A stretch of DNA of 64,000 bases from Actinomycetes bacterium (GTDB lineage: Bacteria > Actinomycetota > Acidimicrobiia > Acidimicrobiales > Ilumatobacteraceae). The stretch lies in assembly GCA_025358125.1 (NCBI GenBank), contig JANYKS010000110.1:35924-99923 (forward strand), read 5' to 3'. Within the stretch, counting starts at the first letter, position 1. Every line of letters starts with the position of its first letter. The translations under genes were made by a program, and so were the position numbers. The notes beneath the pieces are model-generated. The model did no database searches and was not told the origin of the DNA. It saw nothing but the letters and a program-made list of their open reading frames with translations. Shown in pieces: positions 11,365-20,941 of the stretch.

Positions 11365-12633
11365 GTGCCCGACACCATCACCATCACCGACGATCGCACC
11401 GGAAAGAAGGTCACGGTCCCGATCATTGACGGGGTCTTCCCCGCGACTGCGGTGCGCGAGCTCGATCCGTCGCTGTACGTGTACGACCCTGCATTCATGC
11501 AGACGGCAGCGTGCAAGAGCGCGATCACCTATCTCGACGGCGAAGCGGGCATCCTGCGCTACCGTGGTTATCCGATCGAACAACTCGCTGCCAAGAGTAC
11601 GTATCTCGAAGTGGCCTACCTCCTCCTCAACGGCCAGCTCCCCACGCCGGATCAACTCGCGATCTGGAAGTCCGAGGTCACCCGCCACACCTTCATCCAC
11701 GAGAACATGCGCAAGCGTTTCGTCGACGGGTTCCACTACGACGCCCATCCGATGGGCATGTTCGTCAGTGCTGTCGCGGCGCTCGGAACGTTCTACAACG
11801 ACGCCAAGGAGATCGAGGACGCGGCGAGCCGCGACAAGCAGATCCTGCGCCTCGTTGCCAAGATGCCAACGCTCGCTTCGATGTGTTATCGGTTCTCGGT
11901 CGGGCTGCCGTTCGTCTACCCGGACAACGATCTGAGCTTCCCCGCCAACTTCTTGAACATGATGTGGAAGATCGGCGAATACGACATCGATCCGCGGCTC
12001 GAGCGGGCGATGGATGTCCTGTTCATCCTCCACGCCGATCACGAGCAGAATTGCGGCACGACCGCAATGCGCGTGGTCGGCTCCAGCCACGTCGATCCGT
12101 ATTCATCGTGCGCGGCCGCCGCGGCAGCCCTCTACGGTCCGCTCCACGGTGGGGCAAACGAGGCGGTGATCCGGATGCTGACCGAGATCGGCAGCATCGA
12201 ACACGTTCCTGCGTTCATCGAGGAAGTCAAGAGCGGCAAGGGCAGCCGCCTGATGGGCTTCGGGCATCGCGTTTACAAGCACTACGACCCACGAGCGACG
12301 ATCGTCAAGCAGACCGCGTACGACGTGTTCGAGGTGACGGGCAAGAACCCGCTGCTCGACATCGCGCTCAAGTTGGAGGAAGTCGCGCTCAGCGACGACT
12401 ACTTCATCAGCCGCAAGCTCTACCCGAACGTCGATTTCTACTCGGGCTTGATCTATCAGGCGATGGGCTTCCCTGTCGCGATGTTCACGGTGCTGTTCGC
12501 GCTCCCACGTACGGTCGGCTGGTTGGCCCACTGGCAGGAGTTGCTTGCCGACCCTGATCAAAAGATCAGCCGTCCGCGGCAGTGGTACGTCGGTCCGCAA
12601 GCCCGCGACTACGTGCCGATCGACGCTCGCTGA
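11365..12633 (+). CDS. gltA: Citrate synthase (type II)
   Basis: 422 aa. Condenses acetyl-CoA and oxaloacetate to open the TCA cycle. Catalytic His in GPLHGGANEAVI, second His in GFGHRVYKHYDPRA, and catalytic Asp in KLYPNVDFYSGLIYQAMG are all seen. The N-terminal small beta extension (TDDRTGKKVTVPIIDGVF) marks the hexameric, NADH-sensitive Gram-negative-like/actinobacterial GltA type. The start is GTG at 11365 behind GAGGGAG (about 11354-11360). The long reading further upstream is out of place over the neighbouring gene. Icd lies 1.8 kb away on the other strand. Confidence 0.95.
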   Translation: MPDTITITDDRTGKKVTVPIIDGVFPATAVRELDPSLYVYDPAFMQTAACKSAITYLDGEAGILRYRGYPIEQLAAKSTYLEVAYLLLNGQLPTPDQLAIWKSEVTRHTFIHENMRKRFVDGFHYDAHPMGMFVSAVAALGTFYNDAKEIEDAASRDKQILRLVAKMPTLASMCYRFSVGLPFVYPDNDLSFPANFLNMMWKIGEYDIDPRLERAMDVLFILHADHEQNCGTTAMRVVGSSHVDPYSSCAAAAAALYGPLHGGANEAVIRMLTEIGSIEHVPAFIEEVKSGKGSRLMGFGHRVYKHYDPRATIVKQTAYDVFEVTGKNPLLDIALKLEEVALSDDYFISRKLYPNVDFYSGLIYQAMGFPVAMFTVLFALPRTVGWLAHWQELLADPDQKISRPRQWYVGPQARDYVPIDAR

Positions 12634-12674
12634 CGCCGGCTGCCGACGCGTCTGACGCCGCTTGCCGACGCGTC
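12631..12674. repeat. 22-bp tandem duplication at the end of gltA
   Basis: Two 22-bp copies (12631-12652, 12653-12674) differ at two positions. The first contains the gltA stop codon. Probably a slippage product; no function seen. Confidence 0.7.
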
Positions 12675-12732
12675 TGCCCCAGCGATACCGCGCCTGACCT
12701 GATTCGGCACGGGCAGTGAGTGGCGGCGGCTG

Positions 12733-13713
12733 TCAGCCGACGTCGATCAGGATCTTGCCGGTGTTCGCGTTGGAGGCCATGTAGAGATGGGCGTCGACGA
12801 TCCGGTCGATCGGGTACCGCGAATCGATGATCGGGCGCAGTCGGCCGGAATCGAACAACGGCAGCACCTCACGGACGAAGCGTTGTGTCAGCGCGATCTT
12901 TTGTTCCAGCGGCCGCGACCGCAGGGCAGTGCCGATCAGCGCGGCGCGCTTGGCGAGGAGCAGGCCGACATTGACGGATGCGTTCCCGCCGCCCATCAGG
13001 CCGACCTGGACGATGCGGCCCTGCGTCGACACGACCTGGATGTTGCGGTCGATGTAGGTCCCGCCGATGACGTCGAGGATCACATCCACTCCGGTGTCGC
13101 CGGTGACGGCGCGGACCTCGGCCACGAAATCCTGGGCGCCGTAGTCGACGACCAGATCGGCTCCGAGGTCACGACATGCGTGCGCCTTGCCGGAGCTGCA
13201 TGTGACGGCGATCCGTGCCCCGATCGACTTGGCGATCTGGATGCTGGCCGTTCCGACACCAGAAGCACCTGCGTGCACGAGCGCCCAGCGACCACTCGTC
13301 AGCCCTCCCTGCACGACGAGCGCGTCCCACGCGGTGAGGAACACCTCCGGGATTGCCGCCGCGTCGGCGACGCTGACACTGGCCGGGACCCGCATCAATT
13401 GCCGTTCGTGGACGGCAATCTTGCCGGCGTATCCGCCTCCGGCATCGATTCCCATCACCTCGTCACCCTGCTTCCACGCGGTCACCCGCTGGCCGACAGC
13501 TGAAACGACCCCGGAGAACTCGAGCCCGGGGATCTCGATGTCGGCTTGGCGCGGGTTGGGGTACAGACCCATCACCTGGAGCAGATCGGCACGGTTGAGC
13601 GCCGTGGCCCGGATGTCGATCAACGCCTCGTCAGGGCCGGGGACCGGATCGGGGACCTCCTCGACGACAAGATTCTCCGGGCCGCCATGGGAACGTAGGA
13701 CTACTGCGCGCAT
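12733..13713 (-). CDS. Zinc-independent quinone oxidoreductase (MDR superfamily, PIG3/QorA-like)
   Basis: 326 aa. An NAD(P)H-dependent medium-chain reductase. The GroES-like N-domain contains ATALNRADLLQVMGLYP. The Rossmann core motif is HAGASGVGTASIQIAKSIGA. The C-terminal GKILIDVG is typical of the PIG3/TP53I3-like branch. No structural-zinc Cys cluster is present. ATG at 13713 (with GTG at 13716 directly before it) is the natural start. Substrate unknown; likely a quinone or enone detoxification enzyme. Confidence 0.88.
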   Translation of the reverse strand: MRAVVLRSHGGPENLVVEEVPDPVPGPDEALIDIRATALNRADLLQVMGLYPNPRQADIEIPGLEFSGVVSAVGQRVTAWKQGDEVMGIDAGGGYAGKIAVHERQLMRVPASVSVADAAAIPEVFLTAWDALVVQGGLTSGRWALVHAGASGVGTASIQIAKSIGARIAVTCSSGKAHACRDLGADLVVDYGAQDFVAEVRAVTGDTGVDVILDVIGGTYIDRNIQVVSTQGRIVQVGLMGGGNASVNVGLLLAKRAALIGTALRSRPLEQKIALTQRFVREVLPLFDSGRLRPIIDSRYPIDRIVDAHLYMASNANTGKILIDVG

Positions 13714-13755
13714 CACACCAGTCTCACACGGCCGAGGACCTGAAATGGGCGCCGA

Positions 13756-14415
13756 TCAGGCATCGACGAGGTCGAGGATCGCCCACAGGCCACGCGGCTC
13801 GCGATGGCGGCCCGGCGCCAGCAACAGCGTGCGGATGCCGGCGTCGACTGCGGCACCATCGTTGATGTGGTTGTCGCCGACCATCAACGCATGTTGCGGT
13901 TCGACGCCGACGGCTTCGAGCGCGATCCCGAACAGGCGCAGTTCGGGCTTGATCGTGCCGTGCTCGCCGGACAGCACGAACGTGTGGATCAGGTGCTCGA
14001 GGTCGTAGTGGGCAAAGATCGGGCGGAGATCGAACGGCACATCGCTGACGACGACCGCAGGCACCTCGCGGGCCTTCAGCGCGATCAGCACCTCACGCGT
14101 GTCGACGTACGGCGACCACCCGCCTGCCGACGTCTCGAACTCGTAGAGGGCCTCGACGACACCAGGAGCAAACCGCTCCAGATCGGACCACAGCAGCGTC
14201 CACCGTTCGTGATGGACGGCACTGCTCTTGTCCCGGCCGAGTGCGAGTTCCTCGGCGATTCGGGACCGCCGACGTGCTTTGTCCCACACGTCGCGCACCT
14301 CGTCGGCGTCGGCGGCCGAACCGTGTCGGGCCGCGTAGTCGACGATGAACTCGACGCTGCCGGCAGTGTCGAACAACGTGTGGCCCCAATCGAGTAGGAC
14401 TGCCTTGACCGTCAC
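13756..14415 (-). CDS. HAD-superfamily hydrolase with altered motif I
   Basis: 219 aa. HAD fold: motif I reads [11 protein letters not shown], motif II Ser in [11 protein letters not shown], the motif III Lys in [13 protein letters not shown], motif [18 protein letters not shown]. The second Asp of the usual DxDxT is Gly (D-W-G-H-T), so the normal acid/base is missing. This occurs in some HAD subgroups but leaves the chemistry uncertain. GTG start overlaps the icd stop (GTGA), so it is translated from the icd message. Confidence 0.85.
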   Translation of the reverse strand: MTVKAVLLDWGHTLFDTAGSVEFIVDYAARHGSAADADEVRDVWDKARRRSRIAEELALGRDKSSAVHHERWTLLWSDLERFAPGVVEALYEFETSAGGWSPYVDTREVLIALKAREVPAVVVSDVPFDLRPIFAHYDLEHLIHTFVLSGEHGTIKPELRLFGIALEAVGVEPQHALMVGDNHINDGAAVDAGIRTLLLAPGRHREPRGLWAILDLVDA

Positions 14416-15641
14416 GACGCGCGAGTCGACATCCGGGCCTGCAGCCGGCGATCGATGACGTCGAGGAAGTCCTCGGTGTTGAGGTAGGGCGCATCGCGCG
14501 AGATGAGGATTGCGAGGTCCTTGGTCATCTCACCGCTCTCGACCGCATCGATGCACACTGCCTCGAGCGTCTCGGCGAACGCCGTCACCTCCGGCGTGTC
14601 GTCGAGGTTGCCCCGGTGGGCGATCCCGCGGGTCCAGGCGAAGATCGAGGCGATCGGGTTGGTCGACGTCGGGTTGCCTTTTTGGTGTTCGCGGTAATGG
14701 CGCGTGACGGTGCCGTGAGCGGCCTCGGCCTCCATCGTGGCGCCGTCGGGGGTCAACAGCACGCTCGTCATCAGGCCGAGCGAGCCGAAACCCTGGGCGA
14801 CGATGTCGGACTGGACGTCTCCGTCGTAGTTCTTGCAGGCCCACACGTAGCCGCCCTCCCACTTGAGCGCGCTGGCCACCATGTCGTCGATCAGGCGGTG
14901 CTCATAGGTGAGTCCCGCAGCATCGAACTCGGCCTTGAACTCGTCGTTGAACACCTGCTCGAAGATGTCCTTGAACGCGCCGTCGTAGGCCTTGAGGATC
15001 GTGTTCTTGGTGCTCAGGTAGACGGGATAGTTGAGCTTGAGGCCGTAGCGCAGGCTTGCCCTGGCGAAGTCTCGGATCGAGTCGTTGTAGTTGTACATCG
15101 CCATCGCGACGCCACCGTCGTCGCCGTACTTGGCCACTTCGAGCTGCAGCGGCTCGCTGCCGTCTGCCGGGGTGTAGGTGATGGTCAAGGTGCCGGCCCC
15201 CGGCACCTTGAAATCCGTTGCCTTGTACTGGTCGCCGTGCGCATGGCGACCGATGACGATCGGCTTGGTCCAACCCGGAACAAGACGTGGGATGTTGCGC
15301 ATGATGATCGGCTCGCGGAAGATCACGCCGCCGAGGATGTTGCGGATCGTGCCATTGGGACTCTTCCACATCTTCTTCAGGCCGAATTCCTCGACCCTTG
15401 CTTCGTCTGGTGTGATGGTGGCGCACTTCACGGCAACGCCGTGCCTCTTCGTCGCGTTGGCGGAATCGATCGTGACCTGGTCGTTGGTGGCATCACGGTG
15501 TTCGATGCCGAGGTCGTAGTAGTCGAGCTCGATGTCGAGGTACGCCAGGATCAATTTGTCCTTGATGAACTGCCAGATGATGCGAGTCATCTCGTCACCG
15601 TCCATCTCGACGATGGGATTCAGAACCTTGATCTTGGCCAC
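14412..15641 (-). CDS. icd: NADP-dependent isocitrate dehydrogenase (dimeric, eukaryote-like type)
   Basis: 409 aa, matching the dimeric subfamily II IDH ([22 protein letters not shown] at the N-terminus), unlike the monomeric 740-aa form of many actinobacteria. Substrate and metal residues appear in [13 protein letters not shown] and [18 protein letters not shown]; cofactor region [16 protein letters not shown]. It oxidises isocitrate to 2-oxoglutarate. GTG at 15641 gives the conserved MAKIKVLNP start behind GGAG. A -10 TAGACT (15702-15697) suggests a ~50-nt leader. The region 15642-15904 otherwise shows no gene. Confidence 0.95.
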   Translation of the reverse strand: MAKIKVLNPIVEMDGDEMTRIIWQFIKDKLILAYLDIELDYYDLGIEHRDATNDQVTIDSANATKRHGVAVKCATITPDEARVEEFGLKKMWKSPNGTIRNILGGVIFREPIIMRNIPRLVPGWTKPIVIGRHAHGDQYKATDFKVPGAGTLTITYTPADGSEPLQLEVAKYGDDGGVAMAMYNYNDSIRDFARASLRYGLKLNYPVYLSTKNTILKAYDGAFKDIFEQVFNDEFKAEFDAAGLTYEHRLIDDMVASALKWEGGYVWACKNYDGDVQSDIVAQGFGSLGLMTSVLLTPDGATMEAEAAHGTVTRHYREHQKGNPTSTNPIASIFAWTRGIAHRGNLDDTPEVTAFAETLEAVCIDAVESGEMTKDLAILISRDAPYLNTEDFLDVIDRRLQARMSTRAS

Positions 15642-15904
15642 GCGAATATCACTCCAATTCTTTCCTGATTCGTTCCAACTTGTATTCGACTTGTACAGTC
15701 TAGCCGCCGGCACAGCTGACGCCCCCACGAGCGAATGCGGTGAATGTTACGAACAGTTTACTTTTAGGTGACCACACCTCGAAGGCTGGCGTCATACAGT
15801 CATGGAATTGTGAGGCCCACCAAACGTTCCGAGACTCGTGCAGTGAGTGATTCCCGCAGCGTCGAATTCGGATTGAGTTCGATCGGTCGGCGGGAGCGTG
15901 CCCG

Positions 15905-17224
15905 ATGGCTCTGATCATGGAACGTGAGCATGATGAACATGAACGCGCCGATGAACATTACGACGCGCCGGTGTCGACGAAACGGCCCGAGCCTGGTCGA
16001 CGGCCCGGTGGCGCACGTACGGCACCGGGCCGGTTGTTCATCCGGTGGTTCGGATTGCTGTGCGCCCCCGCGGTGTTGGCCGCAGGTTGCTCGTACTTGA
16101 ACGCGATGAACGCTGCCGGCAACCTCAGCACCGTAGAGCGTTCGGTCGAATGGCTGCGTGGGCACCACTACGGCGACACGGTGTCGTGGATCGAATACAA
16201 CTACTATTCGCGCAATCAGCCGCGCACCGGCGGCACGTTGGCCGGCGGTCTTCCACGAGCGGCCTCGACTGCAACGACTACCGCTGTCGCTGTTGCCGTC
16301 GCTGGTGCTGTCGCTGGTGCTGCTTCTGGTACTGGTGCTGCTACTGGTACTGGTGCTGCTACTGGTACTGGTACTGCTCTGACTCCCGACAGCATCGCCC
16401 CGCTCGCACAGCAGCCCGTCGCCGGTGAGGGCGTCTGGCAACCCTACGGCGACGCATCGAACGGCACGACCGCGATGCAGGTCGCCTATCTGCGACCCGA
16501 CGACGTGCACGGCACCGTGCTCGCCGGTGTCGTGCGAATCGATCAATCGAGGGCGATGTTCCGTTTGATACCCGGCAGCCAGGAACCGGGACACGGGCCG
16601 TGGCCCGGCGGCAATCAGGTTGCGGCGGCCGACACCGCAAATCTGCTCGCCGGGTTCAACTCGGGCTTCCGAGTCGACGACTCACGCGGTGGCTTCGCCG
16701 AAGGCGGAAAATTCGTCGGCACCCTACGGTCGGGCGCCGCATCGCTCGTCATCTCCACGGACGGTTCACTGAACGTCGTCAACTGGGGCCGCGATCTCAG
16801 CGCCTCCGACAATCCTGTTGCGGTGCGCCAGAACCTGGACCTCATCGTCGATGACGGCCAACTCGTCGGCGGGCTCGACGACAACCTCGCGAACCGGTGG
16901 GGCAAGACGGTCGGCAACAAGCTGTTCGTCTGGCGCTCCGGGATCGGCATCGATCCCAGTGGCCGCATCATCTACGTCGCGTCCGAAGGTCTCAGCGTGA
17001 ATTCCCTGGCCGCCCTGCTGCAACGGGCGGGCGCGGTCAGGGCAATGGAACTCGACATCAATCACGCGTGGGTGAGCTTCAACGCGTTTCATCACGATCT
17101 CGGCGGCACGATCCAAGGGACCAAGCTGCTCGACGGAATGTCGAAGTCGGAGAACCGCTACCTCGGCCCCGACAGCCGCGACTTCTTCGCCGTCGTCGCC
17201 CGCCAGCCGCTGTCCGCCTCATGA
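15905..17224 (+). CDS. Secreted phosphodiester glycosidase (NAGPA-domain) family protein
   Basis: 439 aa. A ~45-residue charged N-terminus precedes a hydrophobic segment (~41-63) ending AAGC, a possible lipobox; otherwise a membrane anchor. A Thr/Ala/Gly linker (~118-158) follows. The NAGPA-like domain (~190-435) has the family features FNSGFRVDDSRGGF, DLIVDDGQLV and MELDINHAWVSFN. Family members hydrolyse sugar phosphodiesters or act on cell-wall glycans; the substrate is not known. ATG 15905 has GGGAG eight bases upstream. The stop overlaps the next small gene. Confidence 0.8.
   Translation: MALIMEREHDEHERADEHYDAPVSTKRPEPGRRPGGARTAPGRLFIRWFGLLCAPAVLAAGCSYLNAMNAAGNLSTVERSVEWLRGHHYGDTVSWIEYNYYSRNQPRTGGTLAGGLPRAASTATTTAVAVAVAGAVAGAASGTGAATGTGAATGTGTALTPDSIAPLAQQPVAGEGVWQPYGDASNGTTAMQVAYLRPDDVHGTVLAGVVRIDQSRAMFRLIPGSQEPGHGPWPGGNQVAAADTANLLAGFNSGFRVDDSRGGFAEGGKFVGTLRSGAASLVISTDGSLNVVNWGRDLSASDNPVAVRQNLDLIVDDGQLVGGLDDNLANRWGKTVGNKLFVWRSGIGIDPSGRIIYVASEGLSVNSLAALLQRAGAVRAMELDINHAWVSFNAFHHDLGGTIQGTKLLDGMSKSENRYLGPDSRDFFAVVARQPLSAS
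16277..16381 (+). repeat. In-frame T-ending codon repeat encoding a Thr/Ala/Gly linker
   Basis: A run of GCT, GGT and ACT codons includes two exact 18-bp units (16328-16345, 16346-16363) and a partial third. It encodes a G-T-G-A-A-T repeat. Third positions are almost all T, in sharp contrast to the G/C-ending codons on both sides. This indicates recent slippage-driven expansion of a flexible linker. Confidence 0.85.
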
Positions 17225-17382
17225 GGCGACTGGGCATCGCGGTCGAGATATTGGTTGCGCTGCTCGGAATGCTCGCAATCCGGGCGATGGGCGGCGAGTG
17301 GCCGCTCATGATCGCCATCGCGGTGATGGCTGTGGCAGCCACGGTGTTGATCAGCAGACGACCGCGCAGCCAGCGCAATTGA
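17221..17382 (+). CDS. Small two-helix membrane protein
   Basis: 53 aa: MRRLGIAVEILVALLGMLAI begins the first membrane helix, a short loop GGEWP follows, then a second helix (PLMIAIAVMAVAATVLI) and a basic tail SRRPRSQRN. It overlaps the glycosidase stop as ATGA, so it is translated with that protein. Function unknown; perhaps an accessory to the secreted glycosidase. Confidence 0.6.
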   Translation: MRRLGIAVEILVALLGMLAIRAMGGEWPLMIAIAVMAVAATVLISRRPRSQRN

Positions 17383-17415
17383 GTCGCGAAGGGGTCCCGG
17401 AGCACACGGCGGCTC

Positions 17416-17421
17416 TACCAT
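17416..17421 (+). promoter_or_regulatory. Leaderless -10 box for the acyl-CoA dehydrogenase gene
   Basis: TACCAT, seven bases before ATG 17429. Confidence 0.55.
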
Positions 17422-17428
17422 CGGCCCC

Positions 17429-18526
17429 ATGGAATTCGGATGGACGCCCGAGCAGACGGAACTTCGCGAACGGGCGCGCACGGTAGCGGTCGAGGCAATC
17501 GCTCGCTACGGCCGCCACAACGACAGCTGGATCAACGGCTACAGCAAGGAATTCGCGAAGGAGCTGTCCGCCAACGGCTGGATCGGCATGACTTGGCCGA
17601 CCGAATTCGGCGGCGGAGGACGACCGCCGATCGAGCGTCTGATCGTCGGCGAGGAGTTGATCAAGGCCGGCGCCCCGATTGCCGCGATGTGGTTCGCCGA
17701 CCGGCAGATGGGCCCGACCTTGATCAAGTACGGGCGGCCCGATCAGCAGGCCGAGTTCCTACCGAAGATCCTCAGCGGCGAGACCACATGGTGCATCGGC
17801 ATGAGCGAACCCGACGCCGGCAGCGACCTCGCCAGCCTCAAGACGGCAGCGGTACGCGACGGCGATCACTGGGTCATCAACGGACAGAAGATCTGGACCA
17901 GCTTCGCCGAGGTGGCCGACTACTGCTATCTCATCTGCCGCACCTCGACCGAGGGCCCGCCTCACGCCGGGATCAGCGAGATCATCGTGCCGATGGACAC
18001 CCCTGGGATCGAGGTCCGCCCGATCAAGGACATGACCACCAACCGCCACTTCTGCGAGGTTTTCTTCACCGACGTGCGCGTGCCCGTCGTCAACATGGTC
18101 GGCACGGAGGGCGCCGCGTTCAAGCAGACGATGGGTCAACTCGAGCACGAGCGGGGTGGCGTCGATCGCCTCGTCAGCAACTATGCCCTGTATCTCCAGG
18201 CGAGAGAGCGCGCCGATACGACCGATCTGCTCGTTCGCCAGGAGATCGCGGCATTGGAGATCGCCTACCGGATCGGTCGGATCCTGGTCATCCGCGAATC
18301 GCTCCGCCAAGCGCCCGCCGGGTTCAGCGCGGCGACGAAGTGTTTCTGCACCGAACACGAGGTCCGTGTCGCTGACTTCGTTGCACGGGTGCTCGGACCA
18401 GAGGCAATGCTGTGGAATCAGCTCACCCAAGGTCTGTGCTACGCCCCGGGGTACACGATCATGGGCGGCACGTCGAACGTGATGCGCAACATCCTCAGCG
18501 AACGAGTCCTGGGTCTCCCCCGCTGA
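17429..18526 (+). CDS. Acyl-CoA dehydrogenase
   Basis: 365 aa. FAD enzyme that introduces the alpha-beta double bond in acyl-CoA. N-terminal helical domain with GWIGMTWPTEFGGGGRPP; middle beta domain with CIGMSEPDAGSDLASLKT and INGQKIWTSFAE; C-terminal domain ending YTIMGGTSNVMRNILSERVL, the FAD/oligomer signature. Length suits the short FadE/ACAD branch of actinobacteria that often works on branched or steroid-side-chain acyl-CoAs; the exact substrate cannot be read. Monocistronic start with its own -10. Confidence 0.92.
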   Translation: MEFGWTPEQTELRERARTVAVEAIARYGRHNDSWINGYSKEFAKELSANGWIGMTWPTEFGGGGRPPIERLIVGEELIKAGAPIAAMWFADRQMGPTLIKYGRPDQQAEFLPKILSGETTWCIGMSEPDAGSDLASLKTAAVRDGDHWVINGQKIWTSFAEVADYCYLICRTSTEGPPHAGISEIIVPMDTPGIEVRPIKDMTTNRHFCEVFFTDVRVPVVNMVGTEGAAFKQTMGQLEHERGGVDRLVSNYALYLQARERADTTDLLVRQEIAALEIAYRIGRILVIRESLRQAPAGFSAATKCFCTEHEVRVADFVARVLGPEAMLWNQLTQGLCYAPGYTIMGGTSNVMRNILSERVLGLPR

Positions 18527-18537
18527 CGTGCCGGGAC

Positions 18538-18543
18538 TAGCAT
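18538..18543 (+). promoter_or_regulatory. Leaderless -10 box for the MBL-fold gene
   Basis: TAGCAT, seven bases before the GTG at 18551; it decides the GTG start. Confidence 0.55.
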
Positions 18544-18550
18544 CGCCTCG

Positions 18551-19903
18551 GTGGCGGACCTTCTCGATCTCTCAGCTCGCATCATCGATTCGGGTCTGAC
18601 GGATCAACCCGTCAACCGGGTCACGAATGAACTGAGCGAGTTGGCCGACGGCCTCGCGATCGTCGAGAGCTTCAGCCACAGCATCGCGCTGCACACCCCG
18701 GATGGGCTCGTCGCGTTCGACTCGTCGGGAGTCCACACCGGTGAAGCCGTCGTCGCTGCACTGCGGTCATGGCGGCCGGATCCGATCAGCCATCTCGTCT
18801 ACACCCACGGCCACGCCGATCACGTCGGTGGCAGCACCCACTTCGCTGCAGCGGCCGCACGCGATGGTCATCGCCCGCCGACAGTGGTCGGCCACGAGAA
18901 CGTCGCCAACCGGCTCGATCGCTATGACTACACCAACAACTGGAACCTGATCATCAACGCCAGGCAGTTCGGCGGAATCCCCGGCGAGCTGAACCTCGGC
19001 ATCGGCGACATCGACGGCATTGGCGATTCGGCGCTGACCGTGAAGACGCAGGGCGCGCGCCGGTTCCTTCCGGCCGGCACACTTCGCCCCGACGAGACAT
19101 TCTCCAGCGAACACACGCTCTCCATCGGAGGCGAAACGATCGAACTGCACCACGCACGCGGCGAGACCGACGATCATCTGTGGGCGTGGCTGCCGGAGCG
19201 GCGCTGGATGATGACGGGCGACTTCGTCATCTGGAACTTCCCGAACGCGGGCAACCCGCAAAAGGTGCAGCGCTACCCGATCGAATGGGCGGCTGCGCTG
19301 CGGCGGATGATGGCCAAGGGCCCCGAGCTGTTGTTGCCGGCGCACGGTCTGCCGATCAGCGGTAGCGAGCGGATCGCACGGGTGCTCGGAGACATTGCGA
19401 CGGCGCTCGAGGACCTCGTCGCCGAGGTCGTTGCGATGATGAACAGCGGCGAGACGCTCGACGCCATCATCCATACCGTCAAGGTCCCCGGCGAGACGCT
19501 CGCCAAGCCGTACCTGCGCCCGTTGTACGACGAGCCGGAGTTCGTCATCCACAACGTCTGGCGTCAGTTCGGTGGATGGTGGGACGGCGCGGCGAGCCGG
19601 CTCAAGCCTTCGCCGGACGCCGATGTCGCAGCGGTCCTCGCCGAGCTCGCCGGCGGCGCCGATGTGCTGGCGCGCCGGGCCGAGCAGGCCGCGTCGGAAG
19701 GTGACCTCCGCCTCGCCTGTCACCTCGCCGACTTCGCCGGCTTGGCCGCACCCGACGATGCAGTGGTCCATCAGCGACGGGCCGCGATCTACGAGCTTCG
19801 CCGCACGGCCGAGCCGTCGTTGATGAGCAAGGGCATCTTCAAGGCGGCAGCACGCGAGTCGCGGGCGGTCGTCGACGCGGCTACATCGCCCCGGCGACGC
19901 TGA
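18551..19903 (+). CDS. Metallo-beta-lactamase-fold, alkylsulfatase-like hydrolase
   Basis: 450 aa. The zinc motif YTHGHADHVGG (HxHxDH) and later metal ligands in HHARGETDDHLWAW and MTGDFVIWNFPNAGN are seen. The C-terminal helical part (~330-450) resembles the alkylsulfatase dimerisation domain. Proteins of this layout cleave primary or secondary alkyl sulfates, or serve as related lactonase/hydrolases. No signal peptide, so it is cytosolic. It stands alone behind its own promoter. Confidence 0.82.
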   Translation: MADLLDLSARIIDSGLTDQPVNRVTNELSELADGLAIVESFSHSIALHTPDGLVAFDSSGVHTGEAVVAALRSWRPDPISHLVYTHGHADHVGGSTHFAAAAARDGHRPPTVVGHENVANRLDRYDYTNNWNLIINARQFGGIPGELNLGIGDIDGIGDSALTVKTQGARRFLPAGTLRPDETFSSEHTLSIGGETIELHHARGETDDHLWAWLPERRWMMTGDFVIWNFPNAGNPQKVQRYPIEWAAALRRMMAKGPELLLPAHGLPISGSERIARVLGDIATALEDLVAEVVAMMNSGETLDAIIHTVKVPGETLAKPYLRPLYDEPEFVIHNVWRQFGGWWDGAASRLKPSPDADVAAVLAELAGGADVLARRAEQAASEGDLRLACHLADFAGLAAPDDAVVHQRRAAIYELRRTAEPSLMSKGIFKAAARESRAVVDAATSPRRR

Positions 19904-19938
19904 CGAGCACGATCGGCATCACAGAGAGATACCAGCTG

Positions 19939-19944
19939 TAGCGT
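19939..19944 (+). promoter_or_regulatory. Leaderless -10 box for the aldo/keto reductase gene
   Basis: TAGCGT, seven bases before ATG 19952. Confidence 0.55.
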
Positions 19945-19951
19945 CGCGACC

Positions 19952-20941
19952 ATGCAGCACGTTCGCTTCGGTCGCACCGGCCTCCAGGTTTCCCAGCTCT
20001 GCCTCGGCACGATGACGTTCGGATATCAGTGCGACGACGACATGTCGTTCGCGATCCTCGACGCTTCGGCGGCCGCCGGCATCACCTTCATCGACACCGC
20101 CGACGTCTATCCGCTCGGCGCGCCGTTCGATCTGTTCGGTCGGACCGAGGAGATCGTCGGGCGGTGGCTGCACGGCCGCCGCGACGACTACATCCTGGCT
20201 ACCAAGTGCTTCTACCCGACAGGCAAACGCCCATGGGAGGGGGGCAACTCGCGCAAGAACATCATCCGCTCGATCGATCTGTCCCTGCGGCGACTGCAGA
20301 CCGACTACATCGACCTCTATCAACTGCACGACTACGACCCGAGCACACCCATCGACGAGAGCCTGCAGGCGCTCGACGATCTCGTCCGGTCGGGCAAGGT
20401 TCGCTACGCAGGCTGCTCGAACTTCCTCGCCTATCAGGTCGCTCGTTCGCTCGGGCGCAGTGAGATCCTCGGAACGGCCAGATTCGATTCCGTCCAGCCC
20501 CGATACAACTTGCTGTTCCGCGAGAACGAGCGCGAGCTGTTGCCGCTGTGCGCCGAGGAGAACATCGCGGTGATCCCCTACAACCCGCTCGCGGGCGGCT
20601 TCCTTACCGGCAAACACGCCGCAGGAGCGCCCACCGAGGGCGGCAGGTTCACGCTCGGCCACGCCGCCGATCGGTATCAGGAGCGCTATTGGCACGACCG
20701 GATGTTCGCGATGATCGCCGAACTCCGACCACTCGCTGCGCAAGCGGGTGTGTCGATGGCAACGATGGCGGTGCAGTGGGTGCTCGCCAACCCGACGATC
20801 ACCAGCCCGATCATCGGTGCGAGCAGGCCAGAGCAACTCGCCGACGCGATCGCTGCAACCGAGACGGTGATGGATCCCGATCTCAAGAACCGGCTCGATC
20901 AGCTGACGTACGAGTTCCGCTTCGGAGACAACGCGCGCTGA
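19952..20941 (+). CDS. Aldo/keto reductase
   Basis: 329 aa, (beta/alpha)8 NADPH-dependent reductase. Catalytic tetrad visible: Asp and Tyr in FIDTADVYPLG, Lys in LATKCFY, His in YQLHDYD. NADPH-binding C-terminal region SPIIGASRPEQLADAI. Closest in look to the AKR11/YghZ-like group. Its last 43 bases overlap the 3' end of the convergent MFS gene. Confidence 0.92.
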   Translation: MQHVRFGRTGLQVSQLCLGTMTFGYQCDDDMSFAILDASAAAGITFIDTADVYPLGAPFDLFGRTEEIVGRWLHGRRDDYILATKCFYPTGKRPWEGGNSRKNIIRSIDLSLRRLQTDYIDLYQLHDYDPSTPIDESLQALDDLVRSGKVRYAGCSNFLAYQVARSLGRSEILGTARFDSVQPRYNLLFRENERELLPLCAEENIAVIPYNPLAGGFLTGKHAAGAPTEGGRFTLGHAADRYQERYWHDRMFAMIAELRPLAAQAGVSMATMAVQWVLANPTITSPIIGASRPEQLADAIAATETVMDPDLKNRLDQLTYEFRFGDNAR

